From the NCBI RefSeq assembly GCF_001536285.1, contig NZ_FAOZ01000008.1, positions 71,829 through 135,828 of the forward strand: a stretch of DNA of 64,000 nt. Reading direction: 5' to 3'. Source of the DNA: Parafrankia irregularis. GTDB lineage: Bacteria > Actinomycetota > Actinomycetes > Frankiales > Frankiaceae. This document shows, piece by piece, positions 25,455 through 33,700 of the stretch (the stretch's first letter is position 1; each line of letters starts with the position of its first letter). The translations under genes and the position numbers were made by a program. The notes under the pieces were generated by a model that saw nothing but the letters and a program-made list of their open reading frames with translations, did not search any database and was not told where the DNA came from.

Positions 25455-26551
25455 GCTGTGCCGCCTGCTCCGGGACGGTGGGGGTGGCTGCTGGTGCGGA
25501 GGTGGGTCCCGTCGTCGAGGTTGCGCAGGCCATCGCGTACTCGTTGCAGCAGCGCCAGGTCGAACACGACCGGGTCCTGTGCCGTCTCGGTGAGGCCGGG
25601 GGATGTCGCGCGCCGAGGGAGATCCCCCGCGGCGGTGTCCCGCGGCACCTGGGCGGATGGGGTTGTGTGCGGCAGGCTTGCCCAGGTCACCTTGCCTTTC
25701 GGCCGGTAGCCGGCGGCGGTGCGGACCCGGGCCTGGTAGTGGCCGCTGTGCCCGCTCAGGGCGGTGACCAGGTGCAGGCCGCGGCCGTCCTCGGCGTCGG
25801 GCCCGGCGGCTCGGCGGGTCGGGCGGCCAGTGCCTGCGTCCCACACCTCGACGATCAGGTCCTGGGGGCTGTAGGTCAGGCGCATCGCGATGCGGGAGGT
25901 CAGGTCGTCGTCCCCGCTGTGGCGTGCGTGCTGGCTGGCGGCAAGCGCGTTCGTGACCAGCTCGGAGGTCACGAGGGCGGCCGTGTCGGTCAGGCTGTCG
26001 AGGCCCCAGTGGTGGAGTTGGGTTGTCACGTGGCGGCGGGCATCGGAGGCGGACCGCGGGGCGGCGGGGTAATGCCAGATGCGGTGCGGCAGCAGCTGGT
26101 CGGGCGGTTCGACGGGGGCGGATGGGGTGGCAGCGGTGGTGGTCACGGGGTTCTCCCGGCAGAGGGTCGCGAGCCTGGTCGCGCCCTCACGTAGCGGGGG
26201 CGTAGACGGGGATGGGTCAGGGGCGGTCTCGTGGACGAGCGCGAGGTTGTGCTCGGCGAGTACCGCCGTGCCGCACGGCCAGGCGCCTCCGCAGCCCGCG
26301 CACACGCCATCGCGCTGAACGTGAACATCCAGGAGATCGACGGCGGTGCGACGAAGCCGCTCGAACGCGACGCCCGCATGGTAGGGCGCTTGTTCGCCTA
26401 CGCGGCGGCCGGCCTGCCGTTCGCCGGTGATCACCGGATCGGTATGGGCGTCGGCGACGATGCCCCGTGGGCCGGGGCACCACTGGGGCCAGATTCGGGT
26501 AGGGACCGGTTGTCCGGCGACGGGCGGAGAGTCGTGGCCATGCAGATTCAC
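25451..26551 (-). CDS. anti-sigma-type ATP-binding protein (HATPase_c_2)
   Basis: The 366-residue protein has an N-terminal region with a Cys cluster (DGVCAGCGGAWPC, about residue 85-95) and a C-terminal GHKL ATPase of RsbW type: VTSELVTNALAASQHARHSG (N box, about residue 195), LIVEVWDAGTG (G1) and DGRGLHLVTALSGHSG (G2). The Cys-containing part resembles small zinc-binding proteins that occur alone elsewhere, so this looks like a fusion. A GTG near 26146 with GGGAG upstream could start the kinase part separately in the same frame. It may regulate a sigma or anti-sigma-antagonist partner not seen here. Confidence 0.72.
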   Translation of the reverse strand: MNLHGHDSPPVAGQPVPTRIWPQWCPGPRGIVADAHTDPVITGERQAGRRVGEQAPYHAGVAFERLRRTAVDLLDVHVQRDGVCAGCGGAWPCGTAVLAEHNLALVHETAPDPSPSTPPLREGATRLATLCRENPVTTTAATPSAPVEPPDQLLPHRIWHYPAAPRSASDARRHVTTQLHHWGLDSLTDTAALVTSELVTNALAASQHARHSGDDDLTSRIAMRLTYSPQDLIVEVWDAGTGRPTRRAAGPDAEDGRGLHLVTALSGHSGHYQARVRTAAGYRPKGKVTWASLPHTTPSAQVPRDTAAGDLPRRATSPGLTETAQDPVVFDLALLQRVRDGLRNLDDGTHLRTSSHPHRPGAGGTA

Positions 26552-26590
26552 CTCGGGTTGTGAACGGGAGCGCGAACAGGGTTGGCGAGA

Positions 26591-27811
26591 TCAGCGGGGT
26601 GTGGCTGTTGCGGTGAGGTCAGCGCCGTCGGCCGCGGTGCCGGCGGCGCCGGCGAGCGCGCTGAGGGTGGCGTTCAACGCCGCATCGGTGCCGCGGCGGC
26701 GTAGCTCGCGCGTCAGCACATCGAGAGCGGCCAGCGCCGGCAAGGGATCGGTCCGGAGCGCGGCGGCGACGGGTGCGAACGGCAGCGCGGCGGGCAGCGT
26801 CAGAGCGGTGACGGCCGTGTCGAAGACGGTGGCCGCCCAGACCGTGAGGACGGCAGACAGCCAGCCTCTCCACTGGTCCCGGCAGGCCGCCAGCCGGCCG
26901 GAGAGCCAGGCTTCGAGACCTTCGACAAGATCCGCCCGAATGTGCGGCGCAGCACCGACAGCCAGCAGATGCAGGTGACCGAGCAGCGTCCCGGTGTCCG
27001 CAGGTTCCCCCTCGGGCCCGAGCGAGGGTGCTATCAGCATCGGCGCCGGCGAACCGTCGGGATACAGCACGTGGCCGGGAGAGAGGTTCCCGAAGGCGAG
27101 TCCGGCGCTGGGGTAGGCCGCGGGATCCCACTGGGCGGCCAGCCGACCCAGCCGCATCGACAGGCTGCCCGCGAGCGCCCGCAGCTCCCCGACCTCCCCC
27201 GCCGGCGCCCGGTCGGCGTGGAAGTGATCCGTCGTGTGCTCCAGCGCCGCGGTGACCATCCGGGGCAGGCCGCGGGCCTGGGCCGGTGCCGCGGCCTGCC
27301 GCAGCTGTCGCGCCGGATCGCGGTGCAGTTCGCTCAGGTCGTCCATCAACGTGGCCAGCAGCTCGGTCAGCATCGCCGGCTGGGCCTGCACGCGGGCGGC
27401 CAGGCTCGGCCCCCCCACCCAGGGGGTGAACAGCACCCCGCCGGCCAGGGCGGTCGGGGCGGCCACCCGCAGCCCGCTGTGCGCGGCCAGCGCGGTGAGC
27501 TGCTCTGCCTGCGCCTGCGCCTGGTCCGCGCACCCGCGGTCATCCGCACGCACTGCGGCGAGATCACCGTGGTCGCCACGGACGACACGCGACAGCGCAC
27601 CCCCAGGTCGCACCGCCGCGCACACCACGGACCCCCCGACCTGGACCCGACTGGCGAACGTGGTGCCCGCCGTGAACAGCGGCCCGACGTCCACCCGAAA
27701 CTGCGGCCACAGTTCCGCGGTCGCGGACACGATCCGCCGTTGCGTGTCCGCGACCAGCCACCGCACATCCGCCTCCGGCCAGCAGGCCGGGCAGCCGGGC
27801 GGCTGGCTCAC
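26591..27811 (-). CDS. aminoglycoside-phosphotransferase-like protein
   Basis: The 406-residue protein has weak similarity to APH-type kinases. A CPACW motif opens the protein. LRVAAPTALAGGVLFTPWVG resembles the hinge and LMDDLSELH the following helix. SAGLAFGNLSPGHVLYPDG sits where kinases carry HGDLxxxN, but the catalytic Asp is Asn. LIAPSLGPEGEPADTGTLLG replaces the metal-binding IDxE region. It is therefore probably a pseudokinase or a nucleotide-binding regulator. The GTG at 27811 follows GGAGCAGGAG. It precedes the ATP-binding protein on the same strand by 39 bases. Confidence 0.5.
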   Translation of the reverse strand: MSQPPGCPACWPEADVRWLVADTQRRIVSATAELWPQFRVDVGPLFTAGTTFASRVQVGGSVVCAAVRPGGALSRVVRGDHGDLAAVRADDRGCADQAQAQAEQLTALAAHSGLRVAAPTALAGGVLFTPWVGGPSLAARVQAQPAMLTELLATLMDDLSELHRDPARQLRQAAAPAQARGLPRMVTAALEHTTDHFHADRAPAGEVGELRALAGSLSMRLGRLAAQWDPAAYPSAGLAFGNLSPGHVLYPDGSPAPMLIAPSLGPEGEPADTGTLLGHLHLLAVGAAPHIRADLVEGLEAWLSGRLAACRDQWRGWLSAVLTVWAATVFDTAVTALTLPAALPFAPVAAALRTDPLPALAALDVLTRELRRRGTDAALNATLSALAGAAGTAADGADLTATATPR

Positions 27812-28044
27812 CGCTCCTGCTCCCCGCTCCACGGCAGGACGCAGTCGTCGCCCCTCGCACCGCCCGGACCTGCAGGCCCACCCACGGCGAAGCCCGTCGC
27901 GCCCGTCATGGATGCGCCTGCGACCAGCCGGCTACTCCGTAGTGGCCTCTGGCCGGTCGGCACCGCCGGCTCCATCCGGTCGGTGCAGGTGGCGCTGGGT
28001 CCGGGGGGATGGTCGCGGAGTGTGGCGTCGGCGATCCACATCAT
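27808..28044 (-). CDS. possible small protein coupled to the pseudokinase
   Basis: A 78-residue frame begins MMWIADATLRDHPPG after a GAGGG site eight bases upstream and ends in a TGA that overlaps the GTG of the pseudokinase gene (GTGA). Its C-terminal half is Gly/Ala-rich. No family is recognised. The coupling geometry and ribosome site are the only reasons to list it. Confidence 0.33.
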   Translation of the reverse strand: MMWIADATLRDHPPGPSATCTDRMEPAVPTGQRPLRSSRLVAGASMTGATGFAVGGPAGPGGARGDDCVLPWSGEQER

Positions 28045-28303
28045 GGGAACGGCCCTCACTGACGGTAGGTGAAGCGGAACCGTTCCACCATCGCCCCAGC
28101 CATGCCGCCGGTCATTCCCTCGAACGCGAAGAAGCTGTTCGTCTCTCCCGATCCCGTGTGAGCTGGGAAAACACCCACGGCAACGGCAATCGCTTCGCGG
28201 CGATACCACCCCCACCGGCCCCGGGCGTGATCGATGGACTACCGTGGACAGGCCGCCGGAATCGCGAGATGACACGCTGTCACGGAAGGGACTCGCGACC
28301 GTC

Positions 28304-28666
28304 GTGGCCACGCCCAGCCATCGCGTCGAGCAGGACGAGTTGCGGGAGCGAATGCGCGCCGTCGGCATGTCTCACGACGAGATCGCGATCAAGGTCGCCC
28401 GCCGCTACAACTACCGTCCCCGCGCCGCGTACCGGATCGCACACGGCTGGACCCAGCAACAGGCCGCCGGCCGGATCAACGCCCACGCCGCCCGCACCGG
28501 CCTCGACCCGCACGGCAAAGCCCCGATGACCGGCGCGCGTCTCAGCGAGCTGGAGAACTGGCCGCTGCCCCTGCGCCGCCGGCCGACCCCCCAGCTCCTG
28601 GCGAATGCGGGCCTCGTACCCTCCGCGCGCGTGGGACACTCGCGCAGCGCGTCCAGTGCAACTTGA
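28304..28666 (+). pseudogene. truncated HTH regulator copy
   Basis: The 120-residue frame starts with a GTG (GGAAGGG lies upstream) and encodes a near-complete copy of the HTH domain of the 19895-21589 regulator: ELRERMRAVGMSHDEIAIKV, GWTQQQAAGRINAHAARTG, LSELENWPLPLRRRPTPQLL. Identity is high, then breaks off at PTPQLLA into an unrelated Ala/Ser-rich tail and stops. The TPR-like region is missing. A short DNA-binding protein competing with the full regulator is conceivable. Confidence 0.6.
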
Positions 28667-28811
28667 TCTTACGGGGTGATCATGTTGACGCCCAGACCCG
28701 CCGCGGCATCCTCCCGCGAGGCAGCACGATCAGCTGGCGGGGAAAGCCAGGTCGGTAGGGCCGACGACGCCGCAGGACGGCCGCCGGCATCGTCCCCCGC
28801 TCCCCCCTCCG

Positions 28812-29281
28812 ACAGTTTCCTTACCCAAGGGCGGCGGGGCGATCCGGGGGGATCGGGGAGAAGTTCTCCGTGAGCCCGGTACCGGTCGCGACCAGCCCGG
28901 GAAGGTCGGGCTTCGGGCCAGCGCTGACCTTGTCCAACGATTTCGGTCGGGGCAACGGGCTGTTCGGTTTCGGATGGTTGCTGGCGCTGCCCTCGGTCAC
29001 GCGTAAGACGGACAAGGGGTTGCCCCGCTACGACGCCGCGGCGGAATCCGACGTCTTCCTCGTCTTCGACGCCGAGGACTTGGTGCCGGCCCGCGACCCG
29101 GGAGCGGGACTGGGCACGGGTGAGCCGGATCGAGTCCGGCTTCCGCGTCGACCGGTGCCGGCCGCGGGTCGAAGGGGTTGTTCGCCCGGATCGAACGCTG
29201 GACCCGGCTGGCCGACGGTGACACGCACTGGCGGTCGATCACCAGGGACAACGTCACCACCGTGTACGGCGTTTGCGGCCT
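28812..29281 (+). pseudogene. decayed SpvB/TcB N-terminal remnant
   Basis: The plus strand carries fragments that match the N terminus of the intact TcB-TcC protein of this window. PKGGGAIRG (28824) shifts frame to VATSPGRSGFGPALTL, then GNGLFGFGWLLALPSVTRKT, DKGLPRYDAAAESDVFLVFD, and after another shift GLFARIERWTRLADGDTHWR and SITRDNVTTVYG. At least two frameshifts and deletions separate them, and the rest of the roughly 2700-residue gene is missing. It shows that a second TcB gene once stood upstream of the TcA gene. Confidence 0.75.
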
Positions 29282-29362
29282 TTTTGCCGGATATCGCGGC
29301 TGGTGTTGCCAAGAAGGCCGGCGCGAGCGAGACCGTCGTGGGGCATGTCGGGGTTGGGGCAG

Positions 29363-29506
29363 CGTCGCCGCCGGAGGCATAATGGGTGCGGCTGCGGGAT
29401 TACAGGAAGGGGAGTCCCTGCGATTCCTGGCACTTTGATTGGCGGCGCGATTGGCGGAATCGGATACCTGTCGAGAAACTATGAGCCCTACAATTCCCTT
29501 CGTTAG
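29363..29506 (+). pseudogene. glycine-zipper fragment, possible toxin tail
   Basis: Joined across one frameshift near 29400, the plus strand reads GGIMGAAAGITG, then VPAIPGTLIGGAIGGIGYLS and a short polar end. The GxxxG pattern is typical of glycine-zipper membrane peptides. It follows the SpvB remnant, so it may be the far C terminus of the lost TcC toxin, but it could be unrelated. Confidence 0.3.
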
Positions 29507-29895
29507 CTATAGCGGCTGAGATGTGATCGACTTCGTTGCCAGCCGGAGGCGCTGTGCCTGAAGGTTCGGAACGGCCTGCCCGCCGACCCGGTTCAGCTCG
29601 TCCGGGTCAGGGTTGCCGTCGATCGGATCGTCCCAGACAGCTGGTGCCGAACAGGGTGCGCTGGTACCAATGCGGCGGCCGTTCGGACCGTCAGGCCGGC
29701 CCGCGCGCTAGAGCCCGCTCCCGACGTGACGCCGACCGTCCAGTCTCAGCCTTGCCCGTGGCCACAATTCGTTCCTCAGTGCAATCGTGAGAGAGATTCG
29801 TTGAGTACACGTGCTACTTCCGTCCTCCACCCTCTACAGCAAGCCTCAGGCTTTTAACGCGTCGTCCGGTTCTGAACATAATAGATTGGGCAGGA
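29507..29895. other. no gene recognised
   Basis: This 389-base stretch between the TcB remnant and the encapsulin-like gene should contain the promoter of the encapsulin-TcA-nucleotidyltransferase unit. An open frame beginning LKVRNGLPADPVQL runs through it but has no start context or recognisable family. No encapsulin cargo gene or targeting-peptide motif was seen. Confidence 0.4.
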
Positions 29896-30726
29896 ATGAA
29901 TGGCTCCGAGTGGTTGCAGGCGCATCAAGGCGATATTGATCAGATCATCGCCGGCGAGACGGAGCAGGCTCGACTCGCTCAGCGGCTGCTGCCGGCCTAT
30001 CCCGTTCCCGAGCAGATGCGCTTTGTTTCGAGCGACAGATTCGACTACGAGGCTGGAACCGTGGACGACGAGACGCGGGTCGACATCGAGCGGTTCGAGG
30101 AGAAGGTCAGCATCCCAAAGTTGCAGATCGATGATCCTAACCCCGCGCGTGCCCTGGTCGCGGTGCGCCACGCGGCGCAGAAATTGGCCCGCAAACACGA
30201 CGAGCGAGTGTTCCGAAAAGGGATCGCCGACGAGATTGTGGAGGCGGATGGGATCGCCGACGAGATTTTGAAGGCGGGTGGGAAGCTGCAATTCCATCGG
30301 CTGGTCGACGTCAAGGCTGTCAACGGTTCGCTCGGCGAGGGCCTGATTCCGTCTGTCGCGAGTGCCCTGGCCGTCCTCGACGACGAGGGTTACCGCACTG
30401 GTTATGCGATCGTCGCCAGCAACTCGATCTGGACGGAGTTGCACCGGCGGGGAGATGGCTCGTCAACGATCCCCATCGATGCCGTGAAGGCGCTCATAGA
30501 CGACGGCCCGGTCTACCGGTCGTCTGTGCTCGAGAACGGTGGCGCGTTGCTCTTGTCGTTGGCCGAAGGGCGGATTGACCGGGTGGTGGCGGAGGCGCCG
30601 CGGCTGGCCTTCATCACCCAGGGGAAAGACATGCGCCGCTTCGACCTCTACGAGCGCTTCGTGCCGCGGCTTCGCGAAACCATGAGCGCCGTGCTGCTGA
30701 GGGCGAAGCCGAGGGATGAAGCGTAG
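29896..30726 (+). CDS. encapsulin-like (HK97-fold) shell protein
   Basis: The 276-residue protein matches the encapsulin/linocin family in layout and length. N terminus: EWLQAHQGDIDQIIAGETEQ and FDYEAGTV. P-domain helix: NPARALVAVRHAAQKLARKH then DERVFRKG, compare the LAxxEDxxIFxG pattern of encapsulins. Next come SLGEGLIPSVASALAVLDDE and a central A-domain strand-loop YAIVASNSIWTELHRRG. Then DDGPVYRSSVLENGGALLLS and the C-terminal sheet FITQGKDMRRFDLYERFVPR. These correspond in order to the family's LVxxPxxxxxL, VxxSPxLxxxxLLVSxRGG and GQDLSIGY...FxxxExFTFRV segments. Such proteins self-assemble into protein shells around cargo. A 10-residue internal duplication sits in the region of the E-loop or its neighbour. 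It ends 14 bases before TcA. The ATG follows CAGGA at very short spacing. Confidence 0.6.
   Translation: MNGSEWLQAHQGDIDQIIAGETEQARLAQRLLPAYPVPEQMRFVSSDRFDYEAGTVDDETRVDIERFEEKVSIPKLQIDDPNPARALVAVRHAAQKLARKHDERVFRKGIADEIVEADGIADEILKAGGKLQFHRLVDVKAVNGSLGEGLIPSVASALAVLDDEGYRTGYAIVASNSIWTELHRRGDGSSTIPIDAVKALIDDGPVYRSSVLENGGALLLSLAEGRIDRVVAEAPRLAFITQGKDMRRFDLYERFVPRLRETMSAVLLRAKPRDEA
30220..30279 (+). repeat. 30-base tandem duplication inside the encapsulin-like gene
   Basis: Two nearly identical 30-base units begin at 30220 and 30250 and encode GIADEIVEAD and GIADEILKAG. The differences are a few bases, so the duplication is recent. The reading frame is kept. Confidence 0.85.
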
Positions 30727-30770
30727 GACGAAGTCAAGGGATGAAGCGTAGGACGAAGTCAAGGGATGAA
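30713..30770 (+). repeat. 25-base tandem repeat at the encapsulin-TcA junction
   Basis: Unit GGGATGAAGCGTAGGACGAA plus GTCAA occurs at 30713-30737 and 30738-30762, with eight bases of a third copy (30763-30770). The first copy holds the encapsulin stop TAG (30724-30726). The second holds the TcA ATG (30741) with AAGGG just before it. Each copy carries an ATG in a different frame, so slippage here would change which ATG leads into TcA. Confidence 0.85.
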
Positions 30771-33700
30771 AAGGCCGGCGGCGCCGCCGCGCGCGCGGCG
30801 GGAAATCGAGCCAGAGCTGACAGTACCGACCAGAGCGGCAGAGCGGGGTCCGCGGTGGCACGAGTGAGGACCGGCGAGTTCGAGATCTGGTTCGACGGCG
30901 ACGGGGCGAACAGGCCATCAGGCGACGTCGTGTCCACTCAGCCGCCTATCAGGGTGGCGGTCCGGCCGCCCGACGACAGCCTGGTGGTCTCGATCGAGTT
31001 CCGCCGGGGAGGTGGAGTCTGGCAGCGACGCATGCTCGATCCGGCTGGCGACGTCGGTGGAACCAGGTACTTCGAGGGTGCGTTTCCCGAGCTGCGTCCG
31101 GGTGAAGAGGTCGCGTATTACGTGACCATCAGGTCGGGGGGTACCCGGCTGGTGCCGGAGCGGCGGGTCGGCGAACTTGAACGGTTTCGGGTCGTCGATG
31201 CCGGCACCCGCGCGGCGATTCCCGCCGTGTCGCCGTCGCCACGGTCGACGCTGCGCCTCGGCCCGCCGGTACCGATGGCGGCAGGCGCCGGACGGGGTGC
31301 GTTGGCGCCGGTGGGGCCGGTCGAACCTGCCAGGCCGCCGGGACCCACAGACGGGCCGGTGAATCCGCCGAATCCTGCGAGTCCAGTGCCGGCGGCGGCC
31401 GGAGCGGGGATGCCAATCGAGGTCACCACCGGTTCCGCTCCCGACGCACCAGCCCTCCACGCGGCGCTGCGCAAGCTGCGAGTGCCTGCCGGTCCCGAGG
31501 CGATCCGCACGTTCCAGGAGCGGGCCGGGCTGGCGGCCACTGGCCACGTCGACGACGCGACGGCGACGGCGATGAACCAGGAGCTTGCCCACCGCTTCTT
31601 CGCCGACAGCAAGACCCGTCTGGCCAAGGTGCAACGGCTGCTCGTGCGCACCGGCGCGCAGATCGACCCGGCCGAGCTGAAGGCCCGCACGCTGGGACCG
31701 ACCACCGAGGCGGCCTTGGGCGGTCGGCCGCTGTCGGCCGAGGTCGTCGGCGAACTGGAGGCCTCGGCGCTGCGCGCCCGCCTCGCCTCGAAGAACCAGG
31801 TCGGCCAGATCCAGCGGTCGCTGCGGCGGGCCGCCGCCATCGCCAAGCTGGGGGTGACGATCGACCCCGCCGAGCTGGCCAGCAAGACCCTCGGGCCGAC
31901 CTCCGTCGCGGCGATCACGGCGTTCCAGGCCCGCTACCAGCTGCCGGTCACCGGCGAGCTCGACCCGTTGACGATGCGACGCATCGAGACGGTCGCCACC
32001 AGCCGGAACAGCAACGACGTCGCGGCATTGGCGGCGACCGACGAGACGGCGCTCACTCCGGTGATGCGCAACCTGCGGCTCAACGCCACCAACAAGCATG
32101 TGGCCTCCGTTCAGCAGGCGCTTGCCTACCTCGGCCAGACGATCGACGTCAAGGAGTTCAAGGCGTCGAAGTTCGGTGCGTCGACGCGCCAGGCCGTGAT
32201 CGCCTTCCAGCGGGCCGAGGGGCTCACCCCCAACGGGCACGTCGACGGCCAGACGCGCAAGCTGCTCAACACCAAGATCCTGGCGGCCAATCCGTCGGAG
32301 GCGGCGAGCTACGGCTACCGCATCCGTGGCTCGGTGCGCGATGCCACCACGGCGGGAAGGGTCGGTGTGCGCGTCCAGGTGTGGGAGAAGGTGCTGCGCG
32401 GCGGCGGCACGCTGCTCGCCGAGCGCCCGACGCGGGCCGGCGGATTCTTCGACATCCCCTACCTGCCACCCAAGGACGCGAGCAGCGGCCGGATCAAGAC
32501 GCCGTACCACCTTGCCGTGAAGGTGCTTGACGGCGGCGGTGCGCCGGTGTCGACGAAAGTGGTGTTCAACCCGACGTCGATCGCGTGGGTGAACTTCATC
32601 GACGGCGACCAGCCCTACCGCGGCACCAGCGAGCTCGATCAGCGTATGCGCCAGGTAGCGCCGTCGCTGGCCGGCGTCGCCCTCACCGATCTCGCCGAGA
32701 CCGCCGAGCAGCAGGACGTCACCCACGTCTCGGTGAACTCATGGCTGGCCAAGGACGACGTGATGCGCCTCGCCCTGGCCGCCCGGGTGACCGCCGAGCT
32801 CGCCGACCCGGCGCTGCCGCTGGGAGTGGCCTACGCGTTCATCCGCCAGAACCTGCCGGCGTCGCTGCCCGGCGACCTGCTCGCGTCGACGGCGCAGTGG
32901 ACTCTGATCGACCAGCTCGTCGAGCAGACGACCGCCGGCATCGTGTTCCTGGATCCCGACCTCGCCGCCGCGGCGTTCGACAACGCGACGGCCGGCAACC
33001 TCATCCCGGCCAGCCTGTCGGCCCAGCGCGCCGCGGTCCTCGCCGCCCTGGCCGCCAAGCGGGAGACGTTCACGCTGACCAAGCCGATCCTCGTCGGCAA
33101 CGGCACGATCCAGGCCCTGCTTGATGCCTCGGCGGTCGGCGCTGCCCACTACCCAGCAGTCGCCGCCGCCTTCCTCACGCACCGCAGCTTCGGCGCCGAC
33201 TTCTGGGCCGACGCCCGTGGCCGGCCCGACGACTTCGGTGGCCCGGCCGCGCTCGACGACTTGGAGGAGACCGTCCGGATCGGAGAGATTACCAAGAACT
33301 TCGCCCCGACGGCGACACAGCTGAAGGCGCTGATCGGCAATCCGGCGCGCCCCGACCTGACCAACGCTCGCGACTTCGCCAAGCTCGACCACGACGGCTG
33401 GGTCGCGCTGCTGACGACCAACGGCAACCGGGTGCCGCCCGGCACCGACGGCGCCGGCGCCGACGCGCAGAAGGCCACGTATGCGGCGACCCTGAAGTCC
33501 CAGGCCGAGCGGCTGTACCCGACAGTCGCCTTCGTCGCCGAGGCGGCGCGCGGCACCAACCACCAGCTCACCCATCTCGACGCCGTCGCCACGCTGGCTG
33601 ACGACAGCCCCGACCTCGACCTGCGATACACCAACATCGACGCCCTCGTCACCCGGTCCAACGCCACGGTCGCCCCCGAGGCGCTGGCCGAGGCCAAGGC

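Noticed and set aside
29273..29506. Glycine-zipper peptide considered as a bacteriocin gene
   Set aside because: No start with a ribosome site in the same frame, a frameshift inside, and it directly follows a TcB remnant, so a decayed tail is more likely.
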